NCBI GenBank assembly: GCA_018702955.1
Contig: JABJEK010000070.1
Span: 1 to 43,532 of the forward strand
DNA from: Rhodospirillaceae bacterium
GTDB lineage: Bacteria; Pseudomonadota; Alphaproteobacteria; UBA6615
Direction: 5' to 3'
DNA: 43,532 nt
The first letter of the stretch is position 1; every line of letters starts with the position of its first letter. The notes beneath the pieces were generated by a model. That model made no database searches and was not told where the DNA came from. It saw nothing but the letters and a program-made list of their open reading frames with translations. Below, in pieces: positions 1-8,388 of this stretch. The position numbers and the translations under genes are program-made.

Positions 1-516
1 CACGATACGTTGGAAAAGCTCGCCGTGGCGCTTGATTGCACCGTGACCGATCTGATCGACGAGCGCGGCGGACCGTCCGCGCGAACCGGCGAAGATTCCG
101 ACGCATTCATGCTCGTCGCACGTTATGACCCCGAACAGCATCAGGCGCGCGAGTCGCTGACACAACCCAACCAGAGCGTCGCCGAAATCGCCTTTCAGGC
201 CTCATGGCTTGCGACCCTGACGCCGACCCCCGTCAACCAGCTCACCGTGGTCGTGATGGATGGCGACAGCATGGCGCCAGGGATCACGTCAGGTGATTCG
301 CTGCTGGTCGATCTTACCGAATGGTCGCCGGGCGCCGACGGCATCTATGTTCTGCGCAACAACGGCGGATTGCTGGTGAAGAGGCTCTCCATCGACCCGC
401 TGCGCCAGCTCGTCGCGATCGGCAGCGACAACCCTGCCTATCCGCCCCTGAACCCGATACCGCTGACCGAACTCGATCTTGTCGGGCGTGTCATATGGGT
501 TGGCCACAGAGTCTGA
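1..516 (+). CDS. XRE/S24-type repressor, 5' end outside the window
   Basis: The frame is open from the first base, so the N-terminus lies upstream. The TTG at position 10 is internal. The first residues (LEKLAVALDCTVTDLI) look like the end of an XRE helix-turn-helix domain, where a fifth helix precedes the linker. The rest is a peptidase S24 (LexA/CI-like) domain. The serine is in GDSMAPGI and the partner lysine in GLLVKRL, so the Ser/Lys self-cleavage dyad is present. The family acts as DNA-binding repressors, some cleaved after DNA damage. No phage structural genes follow, so I read this as a chromosomal regulator whose targets are unknown. A small hairpin with a T-run follows the stop. Confidence 0.85.
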   Translation, partial: HDTLEKLAVALDCTVTDLIDERGGPSARTGEDSDAFMLVARYDPEQHQARESLTQPNQSVAEIAFQASWLATLTPTPVNQLTVVVMDGDSMAPGITSGDSLLVDLTEWSPGADGIYVLRNNGGLLVKRLSIDPLRQLVAIGSDNPAYPPLNPIPLTELDLVGRVIWVGHRV

Positions 517-596
517 TTCCAATCCGTCTGACCGGTTGCCAAGTGCGCTGAAGAGGCATTTAATGGCGATTGAACAGGGCCCGCCGCACCTGTGTT

Positions 597-618
597 GCCG
601 CCGCGAGCGGCCTTTTTT
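597..618 (+). terminator. Candidate intrinsic terminator after the S24 repressor
   Basis: GCCGC pairs with GCGGC around a 5-nt loop and is followed by six T residues. The stem is only 5 bp. It lies between the repressor stop and the aminotransferase start at 650, so it could end the upstream transcript or act in the aminotransferase leader. Confidence 0.4.
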
Positions 619-649
619 GACCCATAAGACAGATTAAGGACGCAAGACC

Positions 650-2035
650 ATGACTGTGCTTCCCAACTCGCCCCACGCGCGGGACGTTGCCTCCGTCATC
701 CATCCCTACACGAACCTCAAGAAACATGAAGAAACCGGCCCCATGATCATCGACAAGGGCGACGGGATTTATGTCGAGGACACGGAAGGTAAACGCTACA
801 TTGAAGGGCTCGCGGGCCTTTGGTGCACCTCGCTGGGCTTCAACAACGAACGCCTGGTCGAAGCCGCCGCCAACCAGATGCGCAAGCTTCCCTATTACCA
901 TTCGTTCTTCCATCGCTCGTCGATGCCTTCGATCGATCTGGCCGAACGCCTGATCGAGATGGCGCCGGTGCCGATGTCGAAGGTCTGGTTCGCCAATTCG
1001 GGCTCCGAAGCCAACGACCACATGATGAAGTTCGTCTGGTACTACAACAACGCCCGCGGCAAGCCCGAGAAGAAGAAGATCATCGGCCGCCACAAGGCCT
1101 ATCACGGCATCACCCTGGCGGCGGCGAGCCTGACCGGGGTGGAGTATGCCCACAAAGGTTTCGACGTCCCCCTCGACCGGTTCCTGCATGTCACCGCGCC
1201 GCATTACTGGCGCGAAGGCCAGGAGGGCGAGAGCGAAGAGGATTTCGCGGGCCGGATGGCACAGGAAATCGACGATCTGATCGTCAGCGAAGGCCCCGAC
1301 ACGGTCGCCGCGTTTATCGCCGAACCGGTGATGGGCGCCGGCGGGCTGATCCCGCCGCCCGCGACCTATTTCGAGAAGGTCCAGGCCGTCCTGAAAAAGC
1401 ATGACGTGCTGATGATTGCGGACGAGGTGATCACCGGCTTCATGCGCACGGGCAATATGTTTGCCTGCGAGACCTACAACATCAAACCGGACCTGATGTC
1501 GATCGCCAAGGCGCTGTCCTCGGCCTATTTACCCATCGGCGCGGTGATGATGACCGACGAGGTCTACCAGGTGCTGCGCGACGGCAGCGACAAGTTCGGT
1601 ATGTGGAACACGGGCTACACCTACTCAGGTCATCCCGTGGCCGCCGCGGTCGCGCTGGAGACACTCCGCATTTATGAGGAACGAGACCTGCTGGGCCATG
1701 TGCGTTCGGTCATGGGCAGCTTCCAGGAGCAGATGCAGCAATTCGCCGACCATCCGCTGGTGGGCGAGGTGCGCGGTATCGGCCTGTTTGCCGCGCTTGA
1801 GCTGTCACCCGACCCCGCGAACAAGGGCATGTTCGACCCCGCCGCCAAGGTGGCGCCAGGGATGATGGCGCGGACCCAGGCCCACGGCCTGATATCACGC
1901 GCCCTGCCGGGCGACGGCATCGCGCTATGCCCGCCGCTGATCATCACGGAAGAGCAGATTGGCGTGTGCATGGAACGTTTTTCGACAGCACTCGATGAAA
2001 CCTGGGCGCATGTCCAGGCCGAGGGGCTCGTCTAA
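650..2035 (+). CDS. Class III (omega-type) aminotransferase
   Basis: PLP-dependent class III aminotransferase of 461 aa, a normal length for the family. The N-terminal half has the substrate-loop region (GLWCTSLGF) and the phosphate-binding motif NSGSEAND. The PLP aspartate is in IADEVITGF and the Schiff-base lysine in SIAKALSSAYLPIGA. Close relatives are annotated as aspartate aminotransferase family or omega-amino acid:pyruvate aminotransferases, which move an amino group from an omega-amino acid or amine to pyruvate or another keto acid. The substrate cannot be told from sequence. A cupin gene follows 83 bp downstream on the same strand. Confidence 0.93.
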   Translation: MTVLPNSPHARDVASVIHPYTNLKKHEETGPMIIDKGDGIYVEDTEGKRYIEGLAGLWCTSLGFNNERLVEAAANQMRKLPYYHSFFHRSSMPSIDLAERLIEMAPVPMSKVWFANSGSEANDHMMKFVWYYNNARGKPEKKKIIGRHKAYHGITLAAASLTGVEYAHKGFDVPLDRFLHVTAPHYWREGQEGESEEDFAGRMAQEIDDLIVSEGPDTVAAFIAEPVMGAGGLIPPPATYFEKVQAVLKKHDVLMIADEVITGFMRTGNMFACETYNIKPDLMSIAKALSSAYLPIGAVMMTDEVYQVLRDGSDKFGMWNTGYTYSGHPVAAAVALETLRIYEERDLLGHVRSVMGSFQEQMQQFADHPLVGEVRGIGLFAALELSPDPANKGMFDPAAKVAPGMMARTQAHGLISRALPGDGIALCPPLIITEEQIGVCMERFSTALDETWAHVQAEGLV

Positions 2036-2118
2036 CAGCATCAATTCAAGGCCCATAATCGGGTGACCATGCGGGCATTCACCGCGTTGGAATTTTCAGA
2101 GTAGAGGGAGCACGAACA

Positions 2119-2544
2119 ATGAGTGAAGCAGTCGTATTGGATGACGGCACGGAAGCGCCAGGCTACGAAGTTCGCCGCAAGGACGATCCGCAGTTCGTCG
2201 AGGGCCGCCGCAATTTCTTCGACTATATCGATCTCGGCACCCAGGAGGCCAGCAACGGCAAGATGCGGGTGCAGATCACCCGCGCCAAGGAAGGCCTCGT
2301 GAAGCCGACCGGCTGGCACACGCATATCTGCGAAGGGCAATTCGTGTACATGCTCGAAGGCTATCTCGATCTCGCCTTCGCCGACGGCACGGTCCGTGTT
2401 GAAGCCGGCGATTCCATTTACATCCCCGGTGGCGTGCCCCACAACGAGACGGGCACATCGGACACGTTCGACCTGATCGAAATCTCGATGCCGGCCAAGA
2501 TGGAGACCGAGCCCTGCGATCCCCCGCCGGGAATGCCCGCCTAA
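2119..2544 (+). CDS. Small single-domain cupin
   Basis: 141-aa cytosolic protein with one cupin beta-barrel. Motif 1 has the HTH pair at about residues 65-67, but the usual glutamate position is Gln (ICEGQFVYMLEG). Motif 2 contains PGGVPHNE with its metal-binding histidine. A divalent metal site of three His plus a Gln is therefore likely. A purine-rich GAGGGAG sits about 9 nt before the ATG. Cupins of this size include isomerases, dioxygenases and ligand sensors, and I cannot assign a reaction. Its position behind the aminotransferase suggests a shared transcript, which is inference. Confidence 0.85.
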   Translation: MSEAVVLDDGTEAPGYEVRRKDDPQFVEGRRNFFDYIDLGTQEASNGKMRVQITRAKEGLVKPTGWHTHICEGQFVYMLEGYLDLAFADGTVRVEAGDSIYIPGGVPHNETGTSDTFDLIEISMPAKMETEPCDPPPGMPA

Positions 2545-2587
2545 CCGCACTCAAGCGTCTGACGGCTTCGACGAACGGCCGCCGCTG

Positions 2588-2623
2588 TTTTGACTGCGGC
2601 GAGCTACCCTTTTGACTGCGGCG
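2588..2623 (+). repeat. Two direct copies of a 14-bp motif upstream of hemA
   Basis: TTTTGACTGCGGCG occurs at 2588-2601 and again at 2610-2623, 22 bp apart (about two helical turns). The second copy runs into a 6-bp hairpin, GCGGCG/CGCCGC (2618-2632). Each copy contains a TTGACT that resembles a -35 box. They lie about 105 bp before the hemA start and could be paired regulator sites. No function is proven. Confidence 0.4.
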
Positions 2624-2726
2624 GCTCGCCGCGATGGAAAAATACCGCCTGAATGCTATATTTAGGGTGTTATTCGAGCGTCGGCGGCTTGCCCCACCGT
2701 CGAGACCGGCTGATGGACCCCGGCTG

Positions 2727-3938
2727 ATGGACTACGAGAAGCATTTTTCAAACAATCTGAACGGCCTGCGGGCCGAAGGCCGCTATCGCGAGTTCGCGGA
2801 GCTGGAACGCACGTCGGGCGATTTCCCGCGCGCGGTCCGCTATGTCGATGGCGGCACCCAGGACATCACGGTGTGGTGCGCCAACGACTATCTCGGCATG
2901 GGCCAGCATCCCGACGTCCTGGCCGCCATGCATGACGCGCTGGAGAAATGTGGCGCGGGCGCCGGGGGCACGCGAAATATCTCGGGCACCAATCACTACC
3001 ATGTGCTGCTCGAGGAAGAGCTGGCCGACCTGCACGGCAAGGAAGCGGCCCTCCTGTTCACATCGGGCTATGTGGCCAACTGGACCGCACTCTCGACCCT
3101 GGCGTCGATGCTGCCGAACTGCCTGGTCGTCTCCGACGCGCTCAACCACAATTCCATGATCGAGGGCATCCGCCACGGACGCTCCGAGAAGGCCATCTTC
3201 CGCCACAATGACGCCGCCCATCTGGACGAGATCCTGTCGGGCGTCGACCCGGACCGCGCCAAGCTTGTGGCGTTCGAATCCGTCTATTCCATGGACGGCG
3301 ACATCGCACCGATCGCCGACATCGTCGAGGTGGCCGAGAAACACAATGCGCTGACCTATCTCGACGAGGTCCACGCCGTGGGCATGTATGGGGAACGCGG
3401 CGCCGGTGTGGCCGAACGCGACGGCCTGATGGACCGGATCGACATCGTGCAAGGCACGCTCGGCAAGGCATTCGGCAATGTCGGCGGCTATATTGCCGCG
3501 TCAGCAAACCTCGTTGATTTCGTGCGATCCAACGGCGCCGGCTTCATTTTCTCGACGTCGCTGCCGCCCCATGTGGCAGCAGGCGCGCGGGCGGCGATCC
3601 AGATTCTCAAGGCCGACAATTCGATCCGCGAACGCCATCAGGAAAGGGCCGCAACTCTCAAGCGCCGCCTGAGTGCCGCCGGCATGGAAGTCATGCCATC
3701 CGTCAGCCATATCGTGCCGGTGTTCGTCGGCGACGCGGCGCTGTGCAAGATCGCCAGCGACGAGCTGCTCGACCGCCACGGCGTCTACGTTCAGCCGATC
3801 AACTACCCGACCGTGCCGCGCGGCACCGAACGCCTGCGCATCGCGCCGACACCGCTGCATGACGACGAGATGATGGATGCGCTGGTCGCCGCGTTCGAGG
3901 ATGTCTGGACGCGCCTGAACCTGCGTTCGGCGGCCTGA
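2727..3938 (+). CDS. hemA: 5-aminolevulinate synthase
   Basis: ALAS condenses glycine and succinyl-CoA to 5-aminolevulinate, the first step of the C4 (Shemin) heme route typical of alphaproteobacteria. The protein begins [11 protein letters not shown], as ALAS usually does. An in-frame ATG at 2634 would add 31 residues with no family similarity, so I use 2727 (403 aa). Visible are the glycine/substrate region [24 protein letters not shown], the PLP aspartate in [12 protein letters not shown] and the Schiff-base lysine in [20 protein letters not shown] at 2657-2662 could be a -10 box, but no matching -35 is evident. A PadR-type regulator gene starts 7 bp after the stop. Confidence 0.96.
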   Translation: MDYEKHFSNNLNGLRAEGRYREFAELERTSGDFPRAVRYVDGGTQDITVWCANDYLGMGQHPDVLAAMHDALEKCGAGAGGTRNISGTNHYHVLLEEELADLHGKEAALLFTSGYVANWTALSTLASMLPNCLVVSDALNHNSMIEGIRHGRSEKAIFRHNDAAHLDEILSGVDPDRAKLVAFESVYSMDGDIAPIADIVEVAEKHNALTYLDEVHAVGMYGERGAGVAERDGLMDRIDIVQGTLGKAFGNVGGYIAASANLVDFVRSNGAGFIFSTSLPPHVAAGARAAIQILKADNSIRERHQERAATLKRRLSAAGMEVMPSVSHIVPVFVGDAALCKIASDELLDRHGVYVQPINYPTVPRGTERLRIAPTPLHDDEMMDALVAAFEDVWTRLNLRSAA

Positions 3939-3945
3939 GCGGCGC

Positions 3946-4497
3946 ATGTATCGCGACAAGACACTCATCCCGACCGAGGCGCTGCGCCTGTGCATGCTCG
4001 GCACGCTGGCGGTCCAGCCGCACACCTACGGCGAGCTGGCGCGCGAGGTGCGTGTGTTTGCCAGCCGCATCGTCGGCCCGTCACTCGATGTGATGGGATT
4101 GTCGATCGAGGTCCTGCGGGCCGAAGGACTTGTGAAGCCCGCAACGGAACTACCCGATCCGGCCGATGAGATTCTCGAACTCACCGACGCGGGCCGCGAA
4201 GAGTTGCGGACGTTGATGATCTCGAACCTGCGCAGCCCCGTGGACGGTAATTCCCAGCTCGTCTTCGCGCTGAAGCTGCGTTTCCTGCACCTGCTGTCCG
4301 ACACCGACGCCCAGGACCAGGTCGAGCGGATGCGCGAAATCAGCGAGACCGAACATGCTCGCCTCGTGGACCTGAAGCAGCGCTACGGCGCAGAACCGGG
4401 CCAGTTCGATGCCTGGCTCGACCTCGAGCTGACGCAGGTCGAGGATCGCCTCGACTGGCTGGCGACTGTAAAACTAGACGTCAAACCAGCCGGCTAA
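3946..4497 (+). CDS. PadR-type winged-helix regulator
   Basis: 183-aa predicted cytosolic DNA-binding protein. Residues 10-80 match the PadR winged helix (PTEALRLCMLGTLA, then a recognition region and LELTDAGREEL). Residues 95-175 form a helical, charged C-terminal region like the PadR dimerisation helices. It lies 7 bp after hemA and is probably co-transcribed, which makes heme or ALA-linked control a reasonable guess. No heme-ligand CP motif is visible. Its stop lies in a hairpin shared with the convergent cupin gene. Confidence 0.85.
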   Translation: MYRDKTLIPTEALRLCMLGTLAVQPHTYGELAREVRVFASRIVGPSLDVMGLSIEVLRAEGLVKPATELPDPADEILELTDAGREELRTLMISNLRSPVDGNSQLVFALKLRFLHLLSDTDAQDQVERMREISETEHARLVDLKQRYGAEPGQFDAWLDLELTQVEDRLDWLATVKLDVKPAG

Positions 4498-4514
4498 CGC
4501 CAGCGGCGCCGGCT
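4488..4514. terminator. Hairpin between convergent padR-type and cupin genes
   Basis: AGCCGGC (4488-4494) pairs with GCCGGCT (4508-4514), a 7-bp stem that spans both stop codons of the convergent genes. There is no T-run on either side, so it is only a weak bidirectional terminator candidate. Confidence 0.3.
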
Positions 4515-5067
4515 ACTCGGCGGCATCAGGCCAAGCGCCCGCCGCCTTCAGTTCATCCACGGCTTCCGGTGACCATTCGACCGACGGCGTATCGCCGCCG
4601 ACCACCGCGATGATTGTGCCCTTCTCTTCGCCGTCGCGTGCCGACACGCATTCGAAGCGGCGCTGCCAGCCCGGCGGGAACGAGACGACATCCTTTTCAC
4701 CCAGGATCACATGGTCGTCGCCCTGGTCGCCCTCCCATTCGAACTTCCAGGTGCCTTCGATCACAAGGAAGGTCTCGTTGGTGTCGTGGACGTGCATCAT
4801 CACACCCTGACCCGGCACGGCCGAGACATAGCCCATCCCGAAACCCGGCTTGAGATGAGAGACCTTCGGCTTGGCTTCGTCGCCGATGGGCGAGAATGAT
4901 TCCTCGCCGCCATCGGGTTGTTCGAACCCGATAACATTGCGGAATGTGCGGTAGTAGCCCTCGACCTTCTGGTCGGGCAGGCCGCCGTCAACGGCCGACA
5001 GCTCGTCGAACCGGGCAACGCATTTGAGAACGTCCTCTTTCTTGGGACGGGACACATCGATCGCCAT
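4513..5067 (-). CDS. Cupin protein, paralogue A of a tandem pair
   Basis: 184-aa cytosolic cupin. Motif 1 is intact (HVHDTNETFLVIEG: two His and one Glu). In motif 2 the usual histidine is replaced (FPPGWQRRFEC), leaving a two-His, one-Glu site. It is about 76% identical to the next gene upstream by hand alignment, a clear tandem duplication. A strong AGGAGG lies 8 nt before the start. It is the last gene of a likely SDR-cupin-cupin operon. Sequence gives no reaction; the family includes metal-dependent enzymes and sensors. Confidence 0.88.
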   Translation of the reverse strand: MAIDVSRPKKEDVLKCVARFDELSAVDGGLPDQKVEGYYRTFRNVIGFEQPDGGEESFSPIGDEAKPKVSHLKPGFGMGYVSAVPGQGVMMHVHDTNETFLVIEGTWKFEWEGDQGDDHVILGEKDVVSFPPGWQRRFECVSARDGEEKGTIIAVVGGDTPSVEWSPEAVDELKAAGAWPDAAE

Positions 5068-5165
5068 TCGCTGGCCTCCTGCGGATTGAATTCACAGGAT
5101 CGTAAACAAACTTCGGCCGGCGGAATTGCTTTGGATCAATGCTGCCGAGGTGATCTCGGTAAGCG

Positions 5166-5717
5166 TTACTCCGCTGCGTCCGGCCAGGCGCCTTCGGCCT
5201 GCAGGCGCTCGACGGATTCCGGCGAAAACTCGGCCGACGGCGTGTCGCCACCGATAACCCCGAGAATCATGCCCTCATCCTTGCCGTCACGCGCCGACTG
5301 GCATTCGAAACGCCGCTGAATGCCCGGCGGGAAAGACACGACGTCCTGTTCTTCGAGGATGACGTGGTCGTCTCCTTCATCGCCTTCCCATTCGAACATC
5401 CACGTCCCTTCCATCACGACGAAGGTCTCGTTGGTGTCATGGTTGTGCATCATCACGCCCTGGCCGGGACGCGCGGAGACATAGGCCATGCCAAATCCGG
5501 GCTTCAGGTGCGTAACCTTCGGTTTGGCATCGTCACCGATCGGCGAGAAACTTTCCTCGCCCTCAGGCTGCTGGAAACCGATCACGTTGCGGAACATCCG
5601 GTGATAACCGTCTATTCCCTGGTCGGGCAGGCCCTTGTCGGTTGCATTGAGATCCTGAAAACGCGCGACGCACTTCAGAACGTCATCCTTTTTGGGTCGA
5701 TGTACCTCAATCGGCAT
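5166..5717 (-). CDS. Cupin protein, paralogue B of a tandem pair
   Basis: 183-aa paralogue of the cupin at 4513-5067, with the same architecture. Motif 1 is HNHDTNETFVVMEG. Motif 2 again has Arg where the cupin histidine normally sits (FPPGIQRRFEC). Both copies keep the C-terminus GAWPDAAE. GGAGGAG precedes the start by about 10 nt. It sits 28 bp downstream of an SDR gene on the same strand and about 100 bp upstream of its paralogue. Retention of two such similar copies suggests different substrates, expression differences or a hetero-oligomer; none of these can be decided from sequence. Confidence 0.88.
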   Translation of the reverse strand: MPIEVHRPKKDDVLKCVARFQDLNATDKGLPDQGIDGYHRMFRNVIGFQQPEGEESFSPIGDDAKPKVTHLKPGFGMAYVSARPGQGVMMHNHDTNETFVVMEGTWMFEWEGDEGDDHVILEEQDVVSFPPGIQRRFECQSARDGKDEGMILGVIGGDTPSAEFSPESVERLQAEGAWPDAAE

Positions 5718-5745
5718 GGCTCGTGTCTCCTCCGTTTATCTTCAC

Positions 5746-6534
5746 TCAGTATAAATGCTGACCGCCCGTGATAAATATCTCGGTGCCCGTCACGTATGAA
5801 AAGTCAGGGTTGCACAACTGAAATACGGCCGATGCGACCTCGCCGGCGGTGCCCATCCGGTGCATCGGTATGCGGTTCACCAGGGGCTCGTATTCGTCGC
5901 CGACCATCTCGGTTTCGATCTCGCCCGGTGCGACGGCATTCACCCGCACACCGAGCGCGGCGAATTCGACCGCCATCTCGCGGGTCAGCGCCGAAAGTGC
6001 GGCCTTCGACGTCGAATAGGCCGATCCGGCAAAGGGGTGGATCGCGTGCCCGGCGATCGAGGTAATATTGACGATCGACGCGCCGCCTTCTGTTCCAGAA
6101 GCCTCCGTCGCTTCCGCATCTTCGTCTTTTCCGGCCTTGGCCAGCGCCGGCGCGAAGCCGCGCGCGAGGACCAGCGGCGTGAAGAAATTAAGCTGAAACA
6201 CCTCCCGCCAGTCATCGATGGGGCCGTTCAAACAACCGAGCCGCTCCTGGAAGTCGGTCTTCGGCGAGACGGCCGCATTGTTCACCAGCGCGTTCAACGG
6301 CGTGTCGCCGAGCAGCTCAAGCGCCTCACCGATGAACAGCTCAACGTCGGCCGGATCGCTCAGATCGGTGGGGATATGCGACGTCCAGTTGGGGTCGCGC
6401 TCGCAATGGGCCGGCACCGGATCGCGCGAGCAGGTGATGATCTGCCACCCCTCGTCGGAGAAGCGCTTCACGGTGGCGTGGCCGATGCCACGGCTGGCAC
6501 CGGTCAGGATCAGGCTGCGGCGGCTGTCGGTCAT
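5746..6534 (-). CDS. SDR-family NAD(P)-dependent oxidoreductase
   Basis: 262-aa classical short-chain dehydrogenase. The Rossmann glycine motif is TGASRGIG, the structural motif NNAA, the catalytic Ser is in VNITSIAG and the Tyr/Lys pair in YSTSK. The C-terminal GG of FITGGQHLY is typical. SRDPV after beta-strand 2 could favour NADP(H). An acidic, Ala/Gly-rich insert (GKDEDAEATEASGTEGG) precedes the catalytic strand and is not usual in the family. It is likely the first gene of an operon with the two cupins. Substrate unknown. Confidence 0.92.
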   Translation of the reverse strand: MTDSRRSLILTGASRGIGHATVKRFSDEGWQIITCSRDPVPAHCERDPNWTSHIPTDLSDPADVELFIGEALELLGDTPLNALVNNAAVSPKTDFQERLGCLNGPIDDWREVFQLNFFTPLVLARGFAPALAKAGKDEDAEATEASGTEGGASIVNITSIAGHAIHPFAGSAYSTSKAALSALTREMAVEFAALGVRVNAVAPGEIETEMVGDEYEPLVNRIPMHRMGTAGEVASAVFQLCNPDFSYVTGTEIFITGGQHLY

Positions 6535-6585
6535 ACCCTTCTAGGTAATCCACCGGGGCCGCGATGGGAAGCCGGCAATGTGGAC

Positions 6586-6846
6586 TCATGCGTTGGAGTG
6601 ATGCTCCACGAAGTGCCGCAAGACGCCCACCAACTTCGCGGTATGCGCGATGTTTCCGCTGGAACGGGCAGACTGAATGTCGTCCACGATCATCCGCTTG
6701 ATTCGCGCCTCACCGCCCGGTGTGTGGCAAAGATACTGCCCCATCTCCATGGCGATCATCTCCGGCACATGCTCGTGCTCTGCGATCGCCGCGACCTCGC
6801 CTTCGGTCAATTCACACAAGGCCAAACAGCCTTCACGCGTCAGCAT
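6586..6846 (-). CDS. Small conserved hypothetical protein
   Basis: 86-aa soluble protein, largely helical by composition. It starts MLTREGCLALCEL and contains EHEHVPEMIAMEMGQYL and a C-terminal FVEHHSNA. There is no signal peptide or membrane segment. The two N-terminal Cys and several His could bind metal, but no known motif is complete. Similar short proteins occur in other alphaproteobacteria as uncharacterised families, from memory. Purine-rich sequence precedes the ATG. It lies upstream of the SDR gene in the same direction, 51 bp away. Confidence 0.7.
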   Translation of the reverse strand: MLTREGCLALCELTEGEVAAIAEHEHVPEMIAMEMGQYLCHTPGGEARIKRMIVDDIQSARSSGNIAHTAKLVGVLRHFVEHHSNA

Positions 6847-6963
6847 TCCATTCTCCTGTCGGTATCACATCCGTCAGAATGACAAGATGACGACGGGCAG
6901 GCATTGGCCTGGATCAATCGCCGAAGCAAAAAGGCGCAGAAAAACAACGGCGGCGGCAGAAAT

Positions 6964-7545
6964 TTACGGCTGAAGCCGGGTCTCGCGCCAGCCATCGCCG
7001 TCCCGGTCGAAGACATGGCGGTCATGCAGGCGGTCTGGGCGGTCGGTCCAGAACTCGATCCGCAACGGCGCCAGTCGAAAACCCGACCAATGGGGCGGGC
7101 GTGGCACGTCGCGGCCGTCATATTCTTTTTCGATATCACGCACGCGATCTTCGAGAACCGCGCGGCTCTCAACCGGCGCCGACTGTTCCGACGCCCAGGC
7201 ACCGATCTGGCTGCCGCGCGGCCGACTGGCGAAATAGGCATCCGCCTCCTCATCGCTCACCGGCACCGTGGGCCCATCGATCCGCACCTGCCGGCGCAAG
7301 GTTTTCCAGTGGAAACACAATGACGCGTTAGGATTACCCAATAGTTCCAAACCCTTGGCGCTGTCGAAGTTCGTGTAGAAGACGAAGCCATCCGGGCCGT
7401 GGTCTTTCAGCAAGACCATCCTTGTCGAGGGACGCCCGTCCGCCGACACGGTGGCCAGGGTCATCGCCTCGGGAAGTGTCGGCTCGGCGGCGACGGCCTC
7501 TTGAAACCAGGCATCGAACTGGGCGAACGGATCAGTCGTGGACAT
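6964..7545 (-). CDS. pdxH: Pyridoxamine 5'-phosphate oxidase
   Basis: FMN-dependent PNPOx oxidises pyridoxamine- and pyridoxine-5'-phosphate to PLP, the last step of PLP synthesis and salvage. At 193 aa it has the usual length. The N-terminal half has the FMN-binding split barrel (MTLATVSADGRPSTRMVLLK, SLCFHWKTLRRQVR). It also contains SRPRGSQIGAWAS, and the C-terminus has the family signature with PPHWSGFRLAP and DRLHDR. PLP is the cofactor of the aminotransferase and ALAS encoded earlier in the window. It lies in a pdxH / fabI-aroC neighbourhood common in alphaproteobacteria. Confidence 0.96.
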   Translation of the reverse strand: MSTTDPFAQFDAWFQEAVAAEPTLPEAMTLATVSADGRPSTRMVLLKDHGPDGFVFYTNFDSAKGLELLGNPNASLCFHWKTLRRQVRIDGPTVPVSDEEADAYFASRPRGSQIGAWASEQSAPVESRAVLEDRVRDIEKEYDGRDVPRPPHWSGFRLAPLRIEFWTDRPDRLHDRHVFDRDGDGWRETRLQP

Positions 7546-7602
7546 AACGAAGACTTGCCTCTGTGCGGGTTGCGATCACGCGGCGCATCATATCGATGCC
7601 TC

Positions 7603-8388
7603 TCACTTTTCGAAAATCGCCTGTACGGCCTCAAGCCGACCGGCTTCGAAATTCTCACGGAGGTTGGCGATCATGCGCGGAAAGTCCGGGCCCATGACAT
7701 CGCGCAAGGTCGGCCCATCGACGCCTTTCGGCGGGCGCGCATTCGCGAGCCAGTCCAACGCCGCCGCGCTCTCGTCGTGGAAATGCCGCGCCGTCCAGCC
7801 CGCCTCGGACACGACGCGGCGCAAGGCGTCAGCATCGATCAGATGGCTTTGGGACGCTTCGCTGGCCCAGGGCACCGGATAGACGAACGATGCCACATTC
7901 GGGCCCGCCACCATGTCATACAGCGCCAGCACACCGCCGGGCCGCGTTACCCGCAGAAGTTCGCGATAGAGCGCTTCCCGGTCTCCGATATTCATCGCCA
8001 CATGCTCGGTCCAGATCGCGTCGAAACTGTCGTCGGCGAAAGGCAGAACCAGAGCGTTGGCGGCGCAGAAACGCGTGGTCTCGGCAAATCCGGCATAGAC
8101 AGACAGCTCCTGCGCGATCCGGCAGAAACCCGGGGTCAGGTCGATCCCGGTGACGTCGGCACCGAACTCATCCGCGAGCAGGCGCGCAGGCCCCCCCAGG
8201 CCCGAACCCAGGTCGAGGACCGTCAGCCCCTCGCGCAGTCCCGCGCGATCGGCCAGTCGACGTGAGGCTGCAGCGCCGCCTACGTGGAACTGGTCGAGAG
8301 CCGCAAGCCGGTCGATATTCTCAGGGTCGAGCGACGCGAGAACGCGGTCGGCGACATCTGCGCCGCCATAATGTTCGCTCTCGCTCAA
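7603..8388 (-). CDS. Class I SAM-dependent methyltransferase
   Basis: 261-aa soluble methyltransferase of the Methyltransf_11 type. Motif I is VLDLGSGLGG, the acidic ribose-binding residue follows in VTGIDLTP, and LRVTRPGGVLALYDMV is the post-motif strand. WTEHVAMNI resembles methyltransferases acting on small metabolites or quinone/tocopherol-like substrates, but the acceptor is unknown. Its start overlaps the stop of the upstream brkB-type gene by 4 bp, so the two are probably translationally coupled. Confidence 0.88.
   Translation of the reverse strand: MSESEHYGGADVADRVLASLDPENIDRLAALDQFHVGGAAASRRLADRAGLREGLTVLDLGSGLGGPARLLADEFGADVTGIDLTPGFCRIAQELSVYAGFAETTRFCAANALVLPFADDSFDAIWTEHVAMNIGDREALYRELLRVTRPGGVLALYDMVAGPNVASFVYPVPWASEASQSHLIDADALRRVVSEAGWTARHFHDESAAALDWLANARPPKGVDGPTLRDVMGPDFPRMIANLRENFEAGRLEAVQAIFEK

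Noticed and set aside
1..516. Prophage remnant suggested by the S24 repressor
   Set aside because: No integrase, phage structural gene or attachment site follows; housekeeping-type genes begin at once.
5151..5165. CCGAG/CTCGG hairpin between the two cupin genes as a terminator
   Set aside because: Short stem and no T-run; the two genes are more likely co-transcribed.
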